Of a stretch of DNA of 64,000 nt, positions 39,432 through 51,070 are shown piece by piece. Under the pieces are notes generated by a model, which saw only the letters and a program-made list of their open reading frames with translations, made no database searches and was not told the DNA's origin. Origin of the DNA: Delftia sp. PS-11 (GTDB taxonomy: Bacteria; Pseudomonadota; Gammaproteobacteria; Burkholderiales; Burkholderiaceae_C); NCBI RefSeq assembly GCF_029870285.1, contig NZ_JACSYA010000007.1, positions 142,186-206,185 on the forward strand, read 5' to 3'. Both the position numbers and the translations under genes were made by a program. Each line of letters begins with the position of its first letter. Position 1 is the first letter of the stretch.

Positions 39432-39920
39432 ATGCCTGATTCTTCCGATTCTTCTCAGCACAGTTCCCCATCCAGGTCACATGCCGGCCGGCCCTGGCTG
39501 TGGGCCGGCGTGGTGGCCGCCATCGCCTCCCTGGTGACCGCCTGCAAATCGCCTCCGGGCCCCGGCCCGCGCGGCGGCGATGCGCCGTCCAGCACCCAGG
39601 CCGAATACCGCCAGAGCGCGGCCCGCCACCTGTATGCCCGCAACGCCGACCGCATCTACCAGGGCAAGCTGCCCCCCATGCTCTATGCGATCGGCGTGCT
39701 GCAGCTGCAGATCGACCGCAGCGGCCAGGTCCAGCGCGTGCAGTGGATGCGCGCGCCCAGCCACGCCCCCGAGGTCGTGGCCGAGATCGAACGGCTGGTG
39801 CGCGCAGCAGCGCCATTTCCCGTTCCCGCAGGCGCCAGCCGAATCACCTATACCGACACCTGGCTCTGGGACAAGTCTGGGCGTTTCCAGCTCGATACGC
39901 TGACGGAAGGGCAGCTGTAA
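39432..39920 (+). CDS. Small lipoprotein with TonB C-terminal-like domain
   Basis: A 162-residue protein with an N-terminal hydrophobic segment ending in a VTAC lipobox, a short Gly/Pro linker and a domain (about 75-150) with VLQLQIDRSGQVQRVQWMRAP followed by AAPFPVP, the pattern of TonB C-terminal domains. It lacks the usual long Pro-rich periplasm-spanning region, so it is not a standard energy transducer. Divergent from xdhC with 132 bases between; no exbB/exbD nearby. Function unknown. Confidence 0.7.
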   Translation: MPDSSDSSQHSSPSRSHAGRPWLWAGVVAAIASLVTACKSPPGPGPRGGDAPSSTQAEYRQSAARHLYARNADRIYQGKLPPMLYAIGVLQLQIDRSGQVQRVQWMRAPSHAPEVVAEIERLVRAAAPFPVPAGASRITYTDTWLWDKSGRFQLDTLTEGQL

Positions 39921-39972
39921 CCAGCTGAAAAGCCAGCAAGGCCGGCCAGGTGCAGGCAGGGCGGCTGGCGCT

Positions 39973-40557
39973 CTACTCGACGACCTTGGTGATCTTGGAG
40001 CCCTGCAGCGAGACGCCAGCCTCCAGGCCCGCGTTAGTCAGCACATAGCTGGCCACGGGGCCTTCGGCGGTCGTGGTGTCCACGCTGCCGTTGGCACCGA
40101 CCCGGCCCACGGCCACAGTGGCGTCGGCACCGACCGACCAGCCGTCGCTGGCCAGGAACTTGTTCAGTGCCTGCTGGGTGTTGAAGACATAGATCACGGC
40201 CTTGGACTGGCCGCCAGCCTGCCAGCCCACCGACGCGCCCGTGGTGCTGTAAAAGCCCTTGTTGTGGCCGCCCACACGCAGCACGCCACGGCCATGCTCG
40301 ACACCGACGATGAAGCTGCCGCCAATCACCGAGGGGAAGATCAGCACGCCCTTGGCGCGTGCCACCATTTCCCGGGCGCCGGGAGCCGTCTGGTACAGCC
40401 GCTCCAGCGCGGCATTGGCGCGCGCATTGACCGTGGTGCTGTCCGCACGCGGTGCGGCCTGTGTCTCGGGCCTGGTGGTCGTGCAGCCGACCATGGCCAG
40501 GCTGCCAGCCGCCAGGGCCATGACCAGTGCGGTGGTACGCAAAGAAAACTCACGCAT
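39973..40557 (-). CDS. YSC84/SYLF-domain lipoprotein
   Basis: A 194-residue lipoprotein: signal ending in MVGC, then a SYLF lipid-binding domain with AKGVLIFPSVIGGSFIVG and an NKFLASDGWSVGADATVAVG stretch. Bacterial members are abundant envelope proteins of unclear role. Convergent with the TonB-like gene. A 282-base spacer separates it from the divergent DoxX gene and holds an inverted repeat. Confidence 0.88.
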   Translation of the reverse strand: MREFSLRTTALVMALAAGSLAMVGCTTTRPETQAAPRADSTTVNARANAALERLYQTAPGAREMVARAKGVLIFPSVIGGSFIVGVEHGRGVLRVGGHNKGFYSTTGASVGWQAGGQSKAVIYVFNTQQALNKFLASDGWSVGADATVAVGRVGANGSVDTTTAEGPVASYVLTNAGLEAGVSLQGSKITKVVE

Positions 40558-40688
40558 GTTTGAACCTGCCTTTCGTCGCTATGTCGGGCATCAGGGCAAA
40601 ACCTGCCGGCCTGGCGCGCGCCCTCTCACGTGCACCAAGCCCCTCTGCGTCCATATGGCGGCACGCATGAGGCCGGGCAGATGCTAGA

Positions 40689-40717
40689 CATCTTGTGCTC
40701 GGGCAGATCGCAAGATG
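40689..40717. repeat. Inverted repeat CATCTTG/CAAGATG in the YSC84-DoxX spacer
   Basis: Perfect seven-base arms separated by 15 bases, midway between two divergent envelope genes. Operator or hairpin; nothing else identifies it. Confidence 0.35.
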
Positions 40718-40839
40718 CGCCATAGGACTACAGGCGCAAGGTTCGCGCCTGCATGCACAGGCAAGCACAGCGCATTCAGGACACAAAGTGCCAGAATGCA
40801 GCATCCGGGCCATGCTTTGCATCCCAGGCGAGAGAGTCC

Positions 40840-41229
40840 ATGAAGTTCTGGAACCACTTCCACCACCCCCGTGCCGCCATGGCACTGCTGCGCACCACGC
40901 TGGCGGTGTTGATGCTGCTGCATGGCTGGGCCAAGCTGCGCTACGGCATCGGCGGCATCGAGAGCATGGTGCAAGCTGCCGGCGCTCCTGGCTGGCTGGC
41001 ATATGCGGTCTATCTGGGGGAGGTGGTCGCACCCCTGATGCTGCTGGTTGGCCTGTGGGTGGTGCCTGCAGCTTTGGTGGTCGCCATCAATATGGCCGTG
41101 GCCTTCGCATTGGCGCACACGGGCCAGGTGCTGCAGCTGCACAGCTCCGGCGGCTGGGCGCTGGAGCTGCAGGCGCTTTTCCTGGTCTGCGCGCTGGTGG
41201 TGGCCTTGGGCCATCCACAGGGCCGGTAA
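40840..41229 (+). CDS. DoxX family membrane protein
   Basis: A 129-residue protein with four hydrophobic segments and the DoxX-type LHGWAKLRYGIGGIESM stretch followed by a GxxE motif (YLGEVVAPLMLLVG). Members are small inner-membrane proteins often linked to redox or quinone chemistry; no specific role can be assigned. Convergent with uraH, a hairpin lying between. Confidence 0.85.
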   Translation: MKFWNHFHHPRAAMALLRTTLAVLMLLHGWAKLRYGIGGIESMVQAAGAPGWLAYAVYLGEVVAPLMLLVGLWVVPAALVVAINMAVAFALAHTGQVLQLHSSGGWALELQALFLVCALVVALGHPQGR

Positions 41230-41239
41230 AGGCCCAATG

Positions 41240-41270
41240 GCAGGAAGGGCGACAGCAGCGCCCTTCTTGC
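41240..41270. terminator. Hairpin between DoxX and uraH
   Basis: Twelve-base arms (one G-U) around a seven-base loop between convergent genes. No T-run on either side. Confidence 0.45.
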
Positions 41271-41326
41271 AGGTCAAGTCACTCCAGGCCATCCCCCGAC
41301 AGCCTGTCTGCGCCAGTGGGCCGGGG

Positions 41327-41677
41327 TCAGGAGCCCCGGTATGTGGAATAGCTCCAGGGGCTGACCAGCAGCGGCACGTGGTAGTGCTGGTCGGCATGGG
41401 CCACGCCGAAGTCCAGGCTGACACGGTTCAGGAAGTTGGGCTCGGGCAGTTGCACGCCGCGCGCCTTGAAATAGGCCGCCACATCGAAGGTCAGCCGGTA
41501 GGTGCCTGTCTTGAGGCTGTGGTTGTCAAACAGCGGCGCATCGGTGCGGCCATCGTGGTTGAGCACCAGGCTCTTGATCAGCGTGGCCTGTTCGCCATCA
41601 GTGGAATACAGCGCGACGGCCATGCCCGCTGCGGGGCAGCCGTTCATGGTGTCAAGGACGTGGGTGCTCAGGCCCAT
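41327..41677 (-). CDS. uraH: 5-hydroxyisourate hydrolase (transthyretin-like)
   Basis: A 116-residue HIU hydrolase, the step after PuuD. The N-terminal GLSTHVLDT, central LNHDGRTDAPL, and C-terminal HYHVPLLVSPWSYSTYRGS carry the conserved catalytic His, Arg, His and the YRGS tail that distinguishes the enzyme from vertebrate transthyretin. A GGAGA ribosome site precedes the ATG. It is a single-gene unit with the shared GntR-type motif in its promoter region. Confidence 0.95.
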   Translation of the reverse strand: MGLSTHVLDTMNGCPAAGMAVALYSTDGEQATLIKSLVLNHDGRTDAPLFDNHSLKTGTYRLTFDVAAYFKARGVQLPEPNFLNRVSLDFGVAHADQHYHVPLLVSPWSYSTYRGS

Positions 41678-41771
41678 GGGAATCTCCTGTGCGGCGGGCA
41701 CCGGCCCGCCCTGGTTGTCATTGAAGGCATCATGCAGTCCAGGGCCCGCGACAGCACTCGCGGCCCTGCTG

Positions 41772-41788
41772 TGCACCCACAAAGTGTA
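41772..41788 (+). promoter_or_regulatory. NtrC-like site upstream of ggt, overlapping the GntR motif
   Basis: TGCACC-CACAA-AGTGTA: left arm perfect, right arm two mismatches from the NtrC consensus. Its centre is about 97 bases upstream of the predicted ggt sigma-54 start and it overlaps the GntR-type motif shared with uraH. Confidence 0.4.
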
Positions 41789-41801
41789 TACAGTTTTTGT
41801 A
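41776..41801. promoter_or_regulatory. Putative GntR operator between uraH and ggt
   Basis: Centred on TGTATACA. Reading plus gives TGTATACAGTTTTTGTA; reading minus gives TGTATACACTTTGTGGG, so both arms match the element seen at the other three loci. On the minus strand a TTGCTT box lies 17 bases ahead of TGTATA, so the motif may occupy the uraH -10 region. Confidence 0.6.
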
Positions 41802-41850
41802 CTCTCTTGAAGCAATACTGCCGTGATCCATCTAGGCAGATACCCGGCCC

Positions 41851-41866
41851 TGGCACCGCTTTTGCA
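41851..41866 (+). promoter_or_regulatory. Sigma-54 promoter of ggt
   Basis: TGGCAC-CGCTT-TTGCA is a full match to the -24/-12 consensus with GG and GC ten bases apart. Predicted start near 41877, about 79 bases before the ggt ATG. Confidence 0.82.
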
Positions 41867-41955
41867 AGTGGCCGCATCGCCTATGCTTTCGCTTGCGCCC
41901 GGACCGCGCCAACAGCCGGTGCCGGGCCTTTTTCCATCCTCACCAGGAGACTTCG

Positions 41956-43788
<1,833 letters not shown>

Positions 43789-43795
43789 AGCCAGA

Positions 43796-43827
43796 AAAAG
43801 CCGCGCCCGTTGCCAGGCGCGGCTTTT
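43796..43827. terminator. Rho-independent terminator, bidirectional
   Basis: Perfect 12-base arms AAAAGCCGCGCC / GGCGCGGCTTTT around an eight-base loop, with A-run and T-run on the two sides, between convergent ggt and glxR. Confidence 0.85.
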
Positions 43828-43885
43828 CACAACAGGGCGGCGCCAGGCCGCCCAACCCCACCCACCGGGGTTCAGAGGGCAGGCA

Positions 43886-44803
43886 TCACGCCTGCGCAGC
43901 TTTCTGGCCGACTTCGAAGTTGGCCTGGATCTCCAGGGCGCGCACCAGGGCCGAGTGGTCCCAGCCCGCGCCGCCATGGGCCACGCAGCTGTTGAACAGC
44001 TCCTGGGCCTGGGCCGTGTTGGGCAGGGACACGCCGAGCTGGCGTGCGCTGCTCAGGGCCAGATTCAAGTCTTTTTGGTGCAGCGAAATGCGGAAGCCCG
44101 GCTCGAACGTGCGCCGGATCATGCGCTCGGCATGCACTTCCAGGATCTTGGACGAGGCAAAGCCGCCCAGCAGCGCCTCGCGCACGCGGGCCGGATCGGC
44201 GCCTGCGCGCGATGCGAACAGCAGGGCCTCGGCCACAGCTTCGATGTTCAGCGCCACGATGATCTGATTGGCCACCTTGGCGGTCTGGCCATCGCCATTG
44301 CCGCCCACCAGGGTGATGTTCTTGCCCATGCGCTCGAACAGCGGCCTGACGCGGGCGAACACCTCCTCGGGGCCACCGACCATGATGGACAGCGTGGCGT
44401 TCTTGGCGCCCACCTCGCCGCCGGAGACCGGCGCGTCCAGGTACTGCGCGCCGATGGCCTCGATGCGGCGTGCGAAGTCCTTGGTGGCCACGGGCGAGAT
44501 GGAGCTCATGTCCACCACCACCTTGCCGCTGCTGCCCTTGAGCCCGGCGGCCACGCCGTCTTCGCCGAACAGCACTTTCTCAACATCGGGCGTGTCGGGC
44601 AGCATCAGGAAGATGATGTCGGCGCGCTCGGCCACGCCGCGCGCCGTGGTGCATTGGGTCGCGCTGCTTTCGGCGATCTGCGCGGGGACCTTGCCCAGGG
44701 TGTTGACGTACAGCTGGTGGCCCGCCGAGATCAGGTGGCCTGCCATGGGTGCGCCCATGATGCCCAGGCCGACGAAACCGAGCTTGAGGGAAGATGCATT
44801 CAT
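43886..44803 (-). CDS. glxR: Tartronate semialdehyde reductase
   Basis: A 305-residue beta-hydroxyacid dehydrogenase (GlxR/GarR) reducing tartronate semialdehyde to D-glycerate. The cofactor motif GFVGLGIMGAPMAGHL, the DAPVSGGEVGA substrate loop and the catalytic lysine in GQTAKVANQIIVALNIEAV are all present. Last gene of gcl-hyi-glxR, 53 bases after hyi. The D-glycerate can be phosphorylated by the TtuD/GckA product encoded 4 kb away. Confidence 0.94.
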   Translation of the reverse strand: MNASSLKLGFVGLGIMGAPMAGHLISAGHQLYVNTLGKVPAQIAESSATQCTTARGVAERADIIFLMLPDTPDVEKVLFGEDGVAAGLKGSSGKVVVDMSSISPVATKDFARRIEAIGAQYLDAPVSGGEVGAKNATLSIMVGGPEEVFARVRPLFERMGKNITLVGGNGDGQTAKVANQIIVALNIEAVAEALLFASRAGADPARVREALLGGFASSKILEVHAERMIRRTFEPGFRISLHQKDLNLALSSARQLGVSLPNTAQAQELFNSCVAHGGAGWDHSALVRALEIQANFEVGQKAAQA

Positions 44804-44856
44804 ACGGTGTACTCCTTGTGGTTCTTGGGAAATCTTGGAAAAAATCGCTGCAGCGC

Positions 44857-45645
44857 TCAGGCGGCGACCGCCACCTGTGTGCGCAGCCAGCCCAGGCCCG
44901 ACTCGGTCTCGCGCGCAGGCTTGTACTCGCAGCCCACCCAGCCCTGGTAGCCGATGCGGTCCAGGTGCGCAAAAAGGAAGGGGTAGTTGATCTCGCCCGT
45001 GCCCGGTTCGTTGCGGCCCGGGTTGTCGGCCAGCTGCACATGGCCGATGCGCCCCAGGTGCTTTTGCAGCGTGGCGGCCAGTTCACCCTCGGTGCGCTGC
45101 GCGTGGTAAATGTCGTATTGCACGAAGGCGTTGGAGGCCCCCACTTCATCGAGGATGGACAGGGCCTGGTCCGTGCGGTTCAGGTAGAAACCGGGGATAT
45201 CGAAGGGGTTGATGGGCTCGATCAGCAGGCGCAGCCCGGCATCCGCCAGTTCGGTGGCGGCAAAGCGCAGGTTATCGACCAGCGTGCGGCGCAGCGTGGC
45301 GGCATCGGCACCTGCCGGGGCCTTGCCGGCCAGGCAGTTGAGCTGGGGCACCTCCAACGCCTTGGCATAGGCCACGGCCTTGGCCACGCCGGCACGGAAC
45401 TCATTGACGCGACCGGGGTCGCAGGCAATGCCGCGCTCGCCCGCGTCCCAGTCGCCTGCGGGCAGGTTGTGCAGCACGATGCGCAGGCCATGGGCGTCGA
45501 TGCGTTCCTTGATCTCCTGGGCCGTGTGGGCGTAGGGGAACAGGAACTCCACGGCCTCGAAGCCGGCGCGCGCCGCGCGCTCGAAACGGTCGAGGAAAGG
45601 CACCTCGGTGAACAGCATGCTGAGGTTGGCTGCGAAACGGGGCAT
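44857..45645 (-). CDS. hyi: Hydroxypyruvate isomerase
   Basis: A 262-residue TIM-barrel isomerase interconverting hydroxypyruvate and tartronate semialdehyde. Diagnostic segments: FAANLSMLFTEVPFLDRF at the start, EPINPFDIPGFYLNRT and VQYDIYHAQRTEG (metal-binding Glu, Asp, His), and VGCEYKP near the end. Middle gene of the glyoxylate operon, 81 bases after gcl. Confidence 0.94.
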   Translation of the reverse strand: MPRFAANLSMLFTEVPFLDRFERAARAGFEAVEFLFPYAHTAQEIKERIDAHGLRIVLHNLPAGDWDAGERGIACDPGRVNEFRAGVAKAVAYAKALEVPQLNCLAGKAPAGADAATLRRTLVDNLRFAATELADAGLRLLIEPINPFDIPGFYLNRTDQALSILDEVGASNAFVQYDIYHAQRTEGELAATLQKHLGRIGHVQLADNPGRNEPGTGEINYPFLFAHLDRIGYQGWVGCEYKPARETESGLGWLRTQVAVAA

Positions 45646-45726
45646 GTCAGAAGTCTCCGGTTGTCATTGGGCGGGTTGATAGCGGCAAGGCGCGGACGCC
45701 CTGCCGGCAGAAAATCAGCAGAGGGT

Positions 45727-47517
<1,791 letters not shown>

Positions 47518-47591
47518 GGGAGGTCTCCTTCAAACTGGAGACAACTCTAGGCAGACCGGGCCGCTGGCGGAACGCCTGCACGGACCATAAA

Positions 47592-47614
47592 ATTTATTCC
47601 GCACAGGAATAAAT
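47592..47614. promoter_or_regulatory. Palindromic operator between gcl and LysR
   Basis: ATTTATTCC-GCACA-GGAATAAAT: perfect nine-base arms with a five-base spacer in a 121-base divergent spacer. The core fits a LysR-type T-N11-A box. Confidence 0.65.
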
Positions 47615-47638
47615 ATCAATGCAAAAGGAGACCGTGCA

Positions 47639-48556
47639 ATGGACAGACTCGATGCCATGCACATGTTTGTGCGCGTGGTGGAAACCGGCAGCTTCACCAA
47701 GGTGGCGCATGAATTCGCCACCACCCAGCCCACAGTGACCAAGCAGGTTGCGGCCATGGAGGCGCGGCTGAAGGTGCGCCTGCTCAACCGCAACACGCGG
47801 GGCGTGAGCCTGACCGAAGCGGGCGCGCTGTACTACGAGAAATGCAAGGCCATCGTCAACGATGTGGCCGAAGCGGACAAAGTGGTGCAGGTGCGCCAGA
47901 CCCAGGTGCAGGGCCAGCTGCGCATCGGCAGCTCAGTGGCTTTCGGGCGGCGCGTGCTGATCCCTCTGGCGCTGGAATTCATGACGCACAACCCTCAGGT
48001 ACAGATCGATCTGAGCTTCGAGGACCGCTACACCGACCTGGTGGCCAACGGCATCGATGTGGCGCTGCGCCTGGGCAAGCTGGCGGACTCCAGCCTGGGT
48101 GCACGCACGCTGGGCGTCAACCCCTGGGTGCTGGTGGCCTCGCCCAGCTACCTGCGCAAGCGCGGCACACCGCGCAGGCCCTCGGACCTCAAGGAGCATG
48201 CGACGCTGATCTACAGCAGCGTGCAGGGCAACGATATCTGGCGCCTGCGCAACGCCAGCGGCGAGCCCGTCTCCGTGCCCGTCACGGGCCGGCTGCGCTC
48301 CAACAACCTCTCGGCACTGCTGGCCGCCACGCGCTCGCACATGGGCATCGCCGCCCTGCCCCGCTACGTGGCCCACGACTCACTGCAGGCCGGACGCGTG
48401 GTCGAAGTGCTCAAGACCTGCCGCCTGCCCGAGCAGGAAATCCACGCCGTCTACCCATCCCCGCGCCTGGTGCCGCAGAAGGTGCAGTCCTTCATCGCCT
48501 TCCTGCAGGGCAGGTTCGACGCCGACTGGTGGGAGACGTTGCCGCGCGGGGCGTGA
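47639..48556 (+). CDS. LysR-family regulator of the gcl operon
   Basis: A 305-residue LysR protein of the CrgA/DmlR-like branch: HTH MHMFVRVVETGSFTKVAHEFATTQPTVTKQVAAME, followed by LLNRNTRGVSLTEAG and a full effector domain. AAGGAG precedes the ATG. Divergent from gcl, with a palindrome in between, so the glyoxylate operon is its probable target, and its own gene by autoregulation. Confidence 0.9.
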   Translation: MDRLDAMHMFVRVVETGSFTKVAHEFATTQPTVTKQVAAMEARLKVRLLNRNTRGVSLTEAGALYYEKCKAIVNDVAEADKVVQVRQTQVQGQLRIGSSVAFGRRVLIPLALEFMTHNPQVQIDLSFEDRYTDLVANGIDVALRLGKLADSSLGARTLGVNPWVLVASPSYLRKRGTPRRPSDLKEHATLIYSSVQGNDIWRLRNASGEPVSVPVTGRLRSNNLSALLAATRSHMGIAALPRYVAHDSLQAGRVVEVLKTCRLPEQEIHAVYPSPRLVPQKVQSFIAFLQGRFDADWWETLPRGA

Positions 48557-48571
48557 GCGCCTGAAACAAGC

Positions 48572-48592
48572 GGCCGGGCGCACATCCCGGCC
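48572..48592. terminator. Hairpin between LysR and ttuD
   Basis: GGCCGGG and CCCGGCC around a seven-base loop between convergent stops; only a weak T-rich stretch follows on the minus strand. Confidence 0.4.
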
Positions 48593-48624
48593 TCGAAAAA
48601 CAACCACCCGGCAGGGGCAAAAAC

Positions 48625-49947
48625 CTAGAGAACCAAAATTGCCCGAAAGTCATTCACATTGGTATGCGTAGGCCCGGTCACCACCAGGTCCCCCAACGCA
48701 TCAAAGAACCCATACGCATCATTGCGGTCCAGATACTCCGCAATCCGCATGCCCTGCTCCTGCGCACGCAGCAAGGTATCGGGCGACACGCGTGCGCCCG
48801 CGTTGTCCTCGACACCGTCGATGCCATCGGTATCGGCTGCCAGCGCCCAGACCCGTTCCTGCCCCTGCAGGGCCTGGGCCAGCCCCATGCAGAACTCGCC
48901 AGCGCGCCCGCCGCGCCCTTTGGGAGTGCCTGCAGGGCGCTGGCGTATCGTGACCGTGGTCTCGCCGCCGGACAGGATCACGCAGGGCCGCGCAAACAGC
49001 TGGCCGTGGCGTGCCACGGCGCGCGCCAGCGCGGCATGGACCTTGGCCACCTCGCGTGATTCGCCCTCGATCTCGTCGGACAGCACATGGGCGCGCAGGC
49101 CTGCGGCTTCAGCCACGCGCGCGGCAGCGTGCAGCGACTGCAGGGGCGTGGCGATCATATGGACCTCGTGGCCCGCGAAGCGCGCATCGCCGGGCTTGGG
49201 AGTTTCCAGCGCGCCCGCCTGCAGCGCGCTGCGCACGGATTCAGGCACTTCGATGCGGTAGCGCGCCAGAATGGCCAGCGCATCGGCGCAGCTGCTGGCA
49301 TCCGGCACCGTGGGGCCGCTGGCGATGACGGAGGGGTCGTCGCCCGGCACATCGCTGATGGTCAGCGTGACCACGCGCGCCGGCGCGCAGGCTGCGCCCA
49401 GACGCCCGCCCTTGATGCGCGACAGGTGCTTGCGCACACAGTTCATCTCGCCTATGGCTGCGCCGCTCTCCAGCAGGGCCCGGTTGATGCGCTGCTTTTC
49501 CTCCAGGCTGATGCCCTCGGCAGGCAAAGTCAGCAAAGCCGAGCCGCCGCCCGAAATCAGGCACAGCACCAGATCATCCTCGGTCAGTCCTTCGGTCAGC
49601 GCCAGAATGCGCTCGGCAGCCGCCAGGCCGGCGGCGTCGGGCACGGGGTGGGCCGCCTCGACCACTTCGATGCGCTGGGCAAGACCTTCGGGACGCGGCG
49701 GGATATGGCCGTAGCGCGTGACCACCAGGCCCGAAAGCGGCGCATCGGCCGGCCACAGCGCCTCCAGGGCCTGGGCCATGGAGCCGCCCGCCTTGCCCGC
49801 GCCCAGCACCACGGTGCGCCCTTTGGGCGGCGCGGGCAGGCATTTGGCCATGCTGTACTGGGGCTGCGCGTCCTGGACCGCAGCGCGGTAGAGGTCGAGC
49901 AGGAAGGCTTGGGGATCGGTGATGTGCTGGTCCGTGGTGCTGGTCAT
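48625..49947 (-). CDS. ttuD: Glycerate 2-kinase / hydroxypyruvate reductase-type protein (MOFRL family)
   Basis: A 440-residue protein of the GckA/TtuD family, which phosphorylates D-glycerate to 2-phosphoglycerate (older annotations call TtuD a hydroxypyruvate reductase). Landmarks: VVLGAGKAGGSMAQAL, LCLISGGGSALL, NCVRKHLSRIKGG, SDVPGDDPSVIASGPT and the MOFRL block with DGIDG and a terminal TGPTHTNVNDF. It lies last in ttuC-receptor-ttuD, 112 bases after the receptor. It closes both the tartrate route and the glyoxylate route of the adjacent operon. Confidence 0.9.
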   Translation of the reverse strand: MTSTTDQHITDPQAFLLDLYRAAVQDAQPQYSMAKCLPAPPKGRTVVLGAGKAGGSMAQALEALWPADAPLSGLVVTRYGHIPPRPEGLAQRIEVVEAAHPVPDAAGLAAAERILALTEGLTEDDLVLCLISGGGSALLTLPAEGISLEEKQRINRALLESGAAIGEMNCVRKHLSRIKGGRLGAACAPARVVTLTISDVPGDDPSVIASGPTVPDASSCADALAILARYRIEVPESVRSALQAGALETPKPGDARFAGHEVHMIATPLQSLHAAARVAEAAGLRAHVLSDEIEGESREVAKVHAALARAVARHGQLFARPCVILSGGETTVTIRQRPAGTPKGRGGRAGEFCMGLAQALQGQERVWALAADTDGIDGVEDNAGARVSPDTLLRAQEQGMRIAEYLDRNDAYGFFDALGDLVVTGPTHTNVNDFRAILVL

Positions 49948-50059
49948 GGTATGGGGTCTCCGCCGGCCATTATGGAATTTCCCGCGCCGGCGGTGGCATG
50001 CGGCCAGGTCAAAACTGATTCGCCCGCTTCGCCAGGCGCCGGGCACCGGGCACCGGGCG

Positions 50060-51025
50060 CTACTCCAGCGTCACCTTGGCCTCCTTGACCAGCTTGGCGA
50101 AACGGGCCGTGTCGTCACGGATCTGGCGGGCCATCTGCTCGGGCGAGCCGCCGATGGGCTCCGCGCCGATCTCTTCCATCTTGCGGCGAAACGGCGGCGA
50201 CTCGATGATGCGGTTCATGTCAGTCCCCAGCCGCGCCAGCACCTCCTTGGGCGTGGCGACAGGCGCCAGCACGCCGAACCAGGTGCCCATGTCAAAGCCC
50301 TTGAGGCCCGCTTCGTCCATCGTGGGTACATCGGGCAGCGCCACCGACCGCCTGGCCGTGGTCACGGCCAGCGGGCGCAGCTTGCCGGCCTTGATGTGGG
50401 GCAGCACGGGCGTGACGGTATCGAAGGACATGGTGACCTGCCCGCCCAGCAGGTCCGTGGTCAGCGGCCCGCTGCCCTTGTAGGGAATGTGCAGCAGATC
50501 CACGCCACCCTGGCTCGCGAATTGCGAGCCGATCAGGTGCTGGCCCGTGCCTGCGCCGTTGGAGCCATAGGTGAGCTTGCCTGGCTGGGCCTTGGCCTGG
50601 GCCAGCAACTCCTGCACGTTCCTGGCTGGCACCTGGGGGTTGACCACCAGCACATTGGGCACCACCGCAACCATGGTGATGGGGGCAAAGTCCTTTTGCA
50701 GGTCGTAGCCCAGCTTGCGGTAGACGCTGGTGGCGATGGTGTGGTGCACAGCCCCCATCAGCAGCGTATAGCCGTCAGGCCGGGCCTTGGCCACATGGTC
50801 AGCGCCCAGAGTGGCGCCCGCGCCGGGACGGTTCTCGACGATCACAGGCTGGCCCAGGCTCTTGGACAGCTCCTGGCCCAGGGCCCGCGCCAGCACGTCG
50901 GTCGTGCCGCCCGCTGGAAAGGGAACGATGAGGCTGACCGGGCGCGCGGGCCAGGCCTGGGCCCAGGCTGCAGGAATGGCGCCTGCGACGAGTGCGCATG
51001 CGACGGCGTGGGTGATGCGGTGCAT
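50060..51025 (-). CDS. Bug-family tripartite tricarboxylate receptor
   Basis: A 321-residue TTT-type periplasmic binding protein: Sec signal ending AWAQA, then WPARPVSLIVPFPAGGTTDVLAR, the Bug-family start, and LTYGSNGAGTGQHL and IPYKGSGPL. No TctA or TctB membrane genes are near, as is common for Bug proteins, which may act with a transporter elsewhere. Sandwiched between ttuC and ttuD, so a dicarboxylate such as tartrate or malate is a reasonable ligand guess. Confidence 0.9.
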   Translation of the reverse strand: MHRITHAVACALVAGAIPAAWAQAWPARPVSLIVPFPAGGTTDVLARALGQELSKSLGQPVIVENRPGAGATLGADHVAKARPDGYTLLMGAVHHTIATSVYRKLGYDLQKDFAPITMVAVVPNVLVVNPQVPARNVQELLAQAKAQPGKLTYGSNGAGTGQHLIGSQFASQGGVDLLHIPYKGSGPLTTDLLGGQVTMSFDTVTPVLPHIKAGKLRPLAVTTARRSVALPDVPTMDEAGLKGFDMGTWFGVLAPVATPKEVLARLGTDMNRIIESPPFRRKMEEIGAEPIGGSPEQMARQIRDDTARFAKLVKEAKVTLE

Positions 51026-51070
51026 GGCTTGTCTCCTTGATGTTGTTGTACGGACCATGGCCGGTCACAT

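Noticed and set aside
49981..50062. GGGCACC tandem heptamers after the TTT receptor gene
   Set aside because: Only two to three short GC-rich units at the end of the spacer and receptor stop; too little to call a repeat element or terminator.
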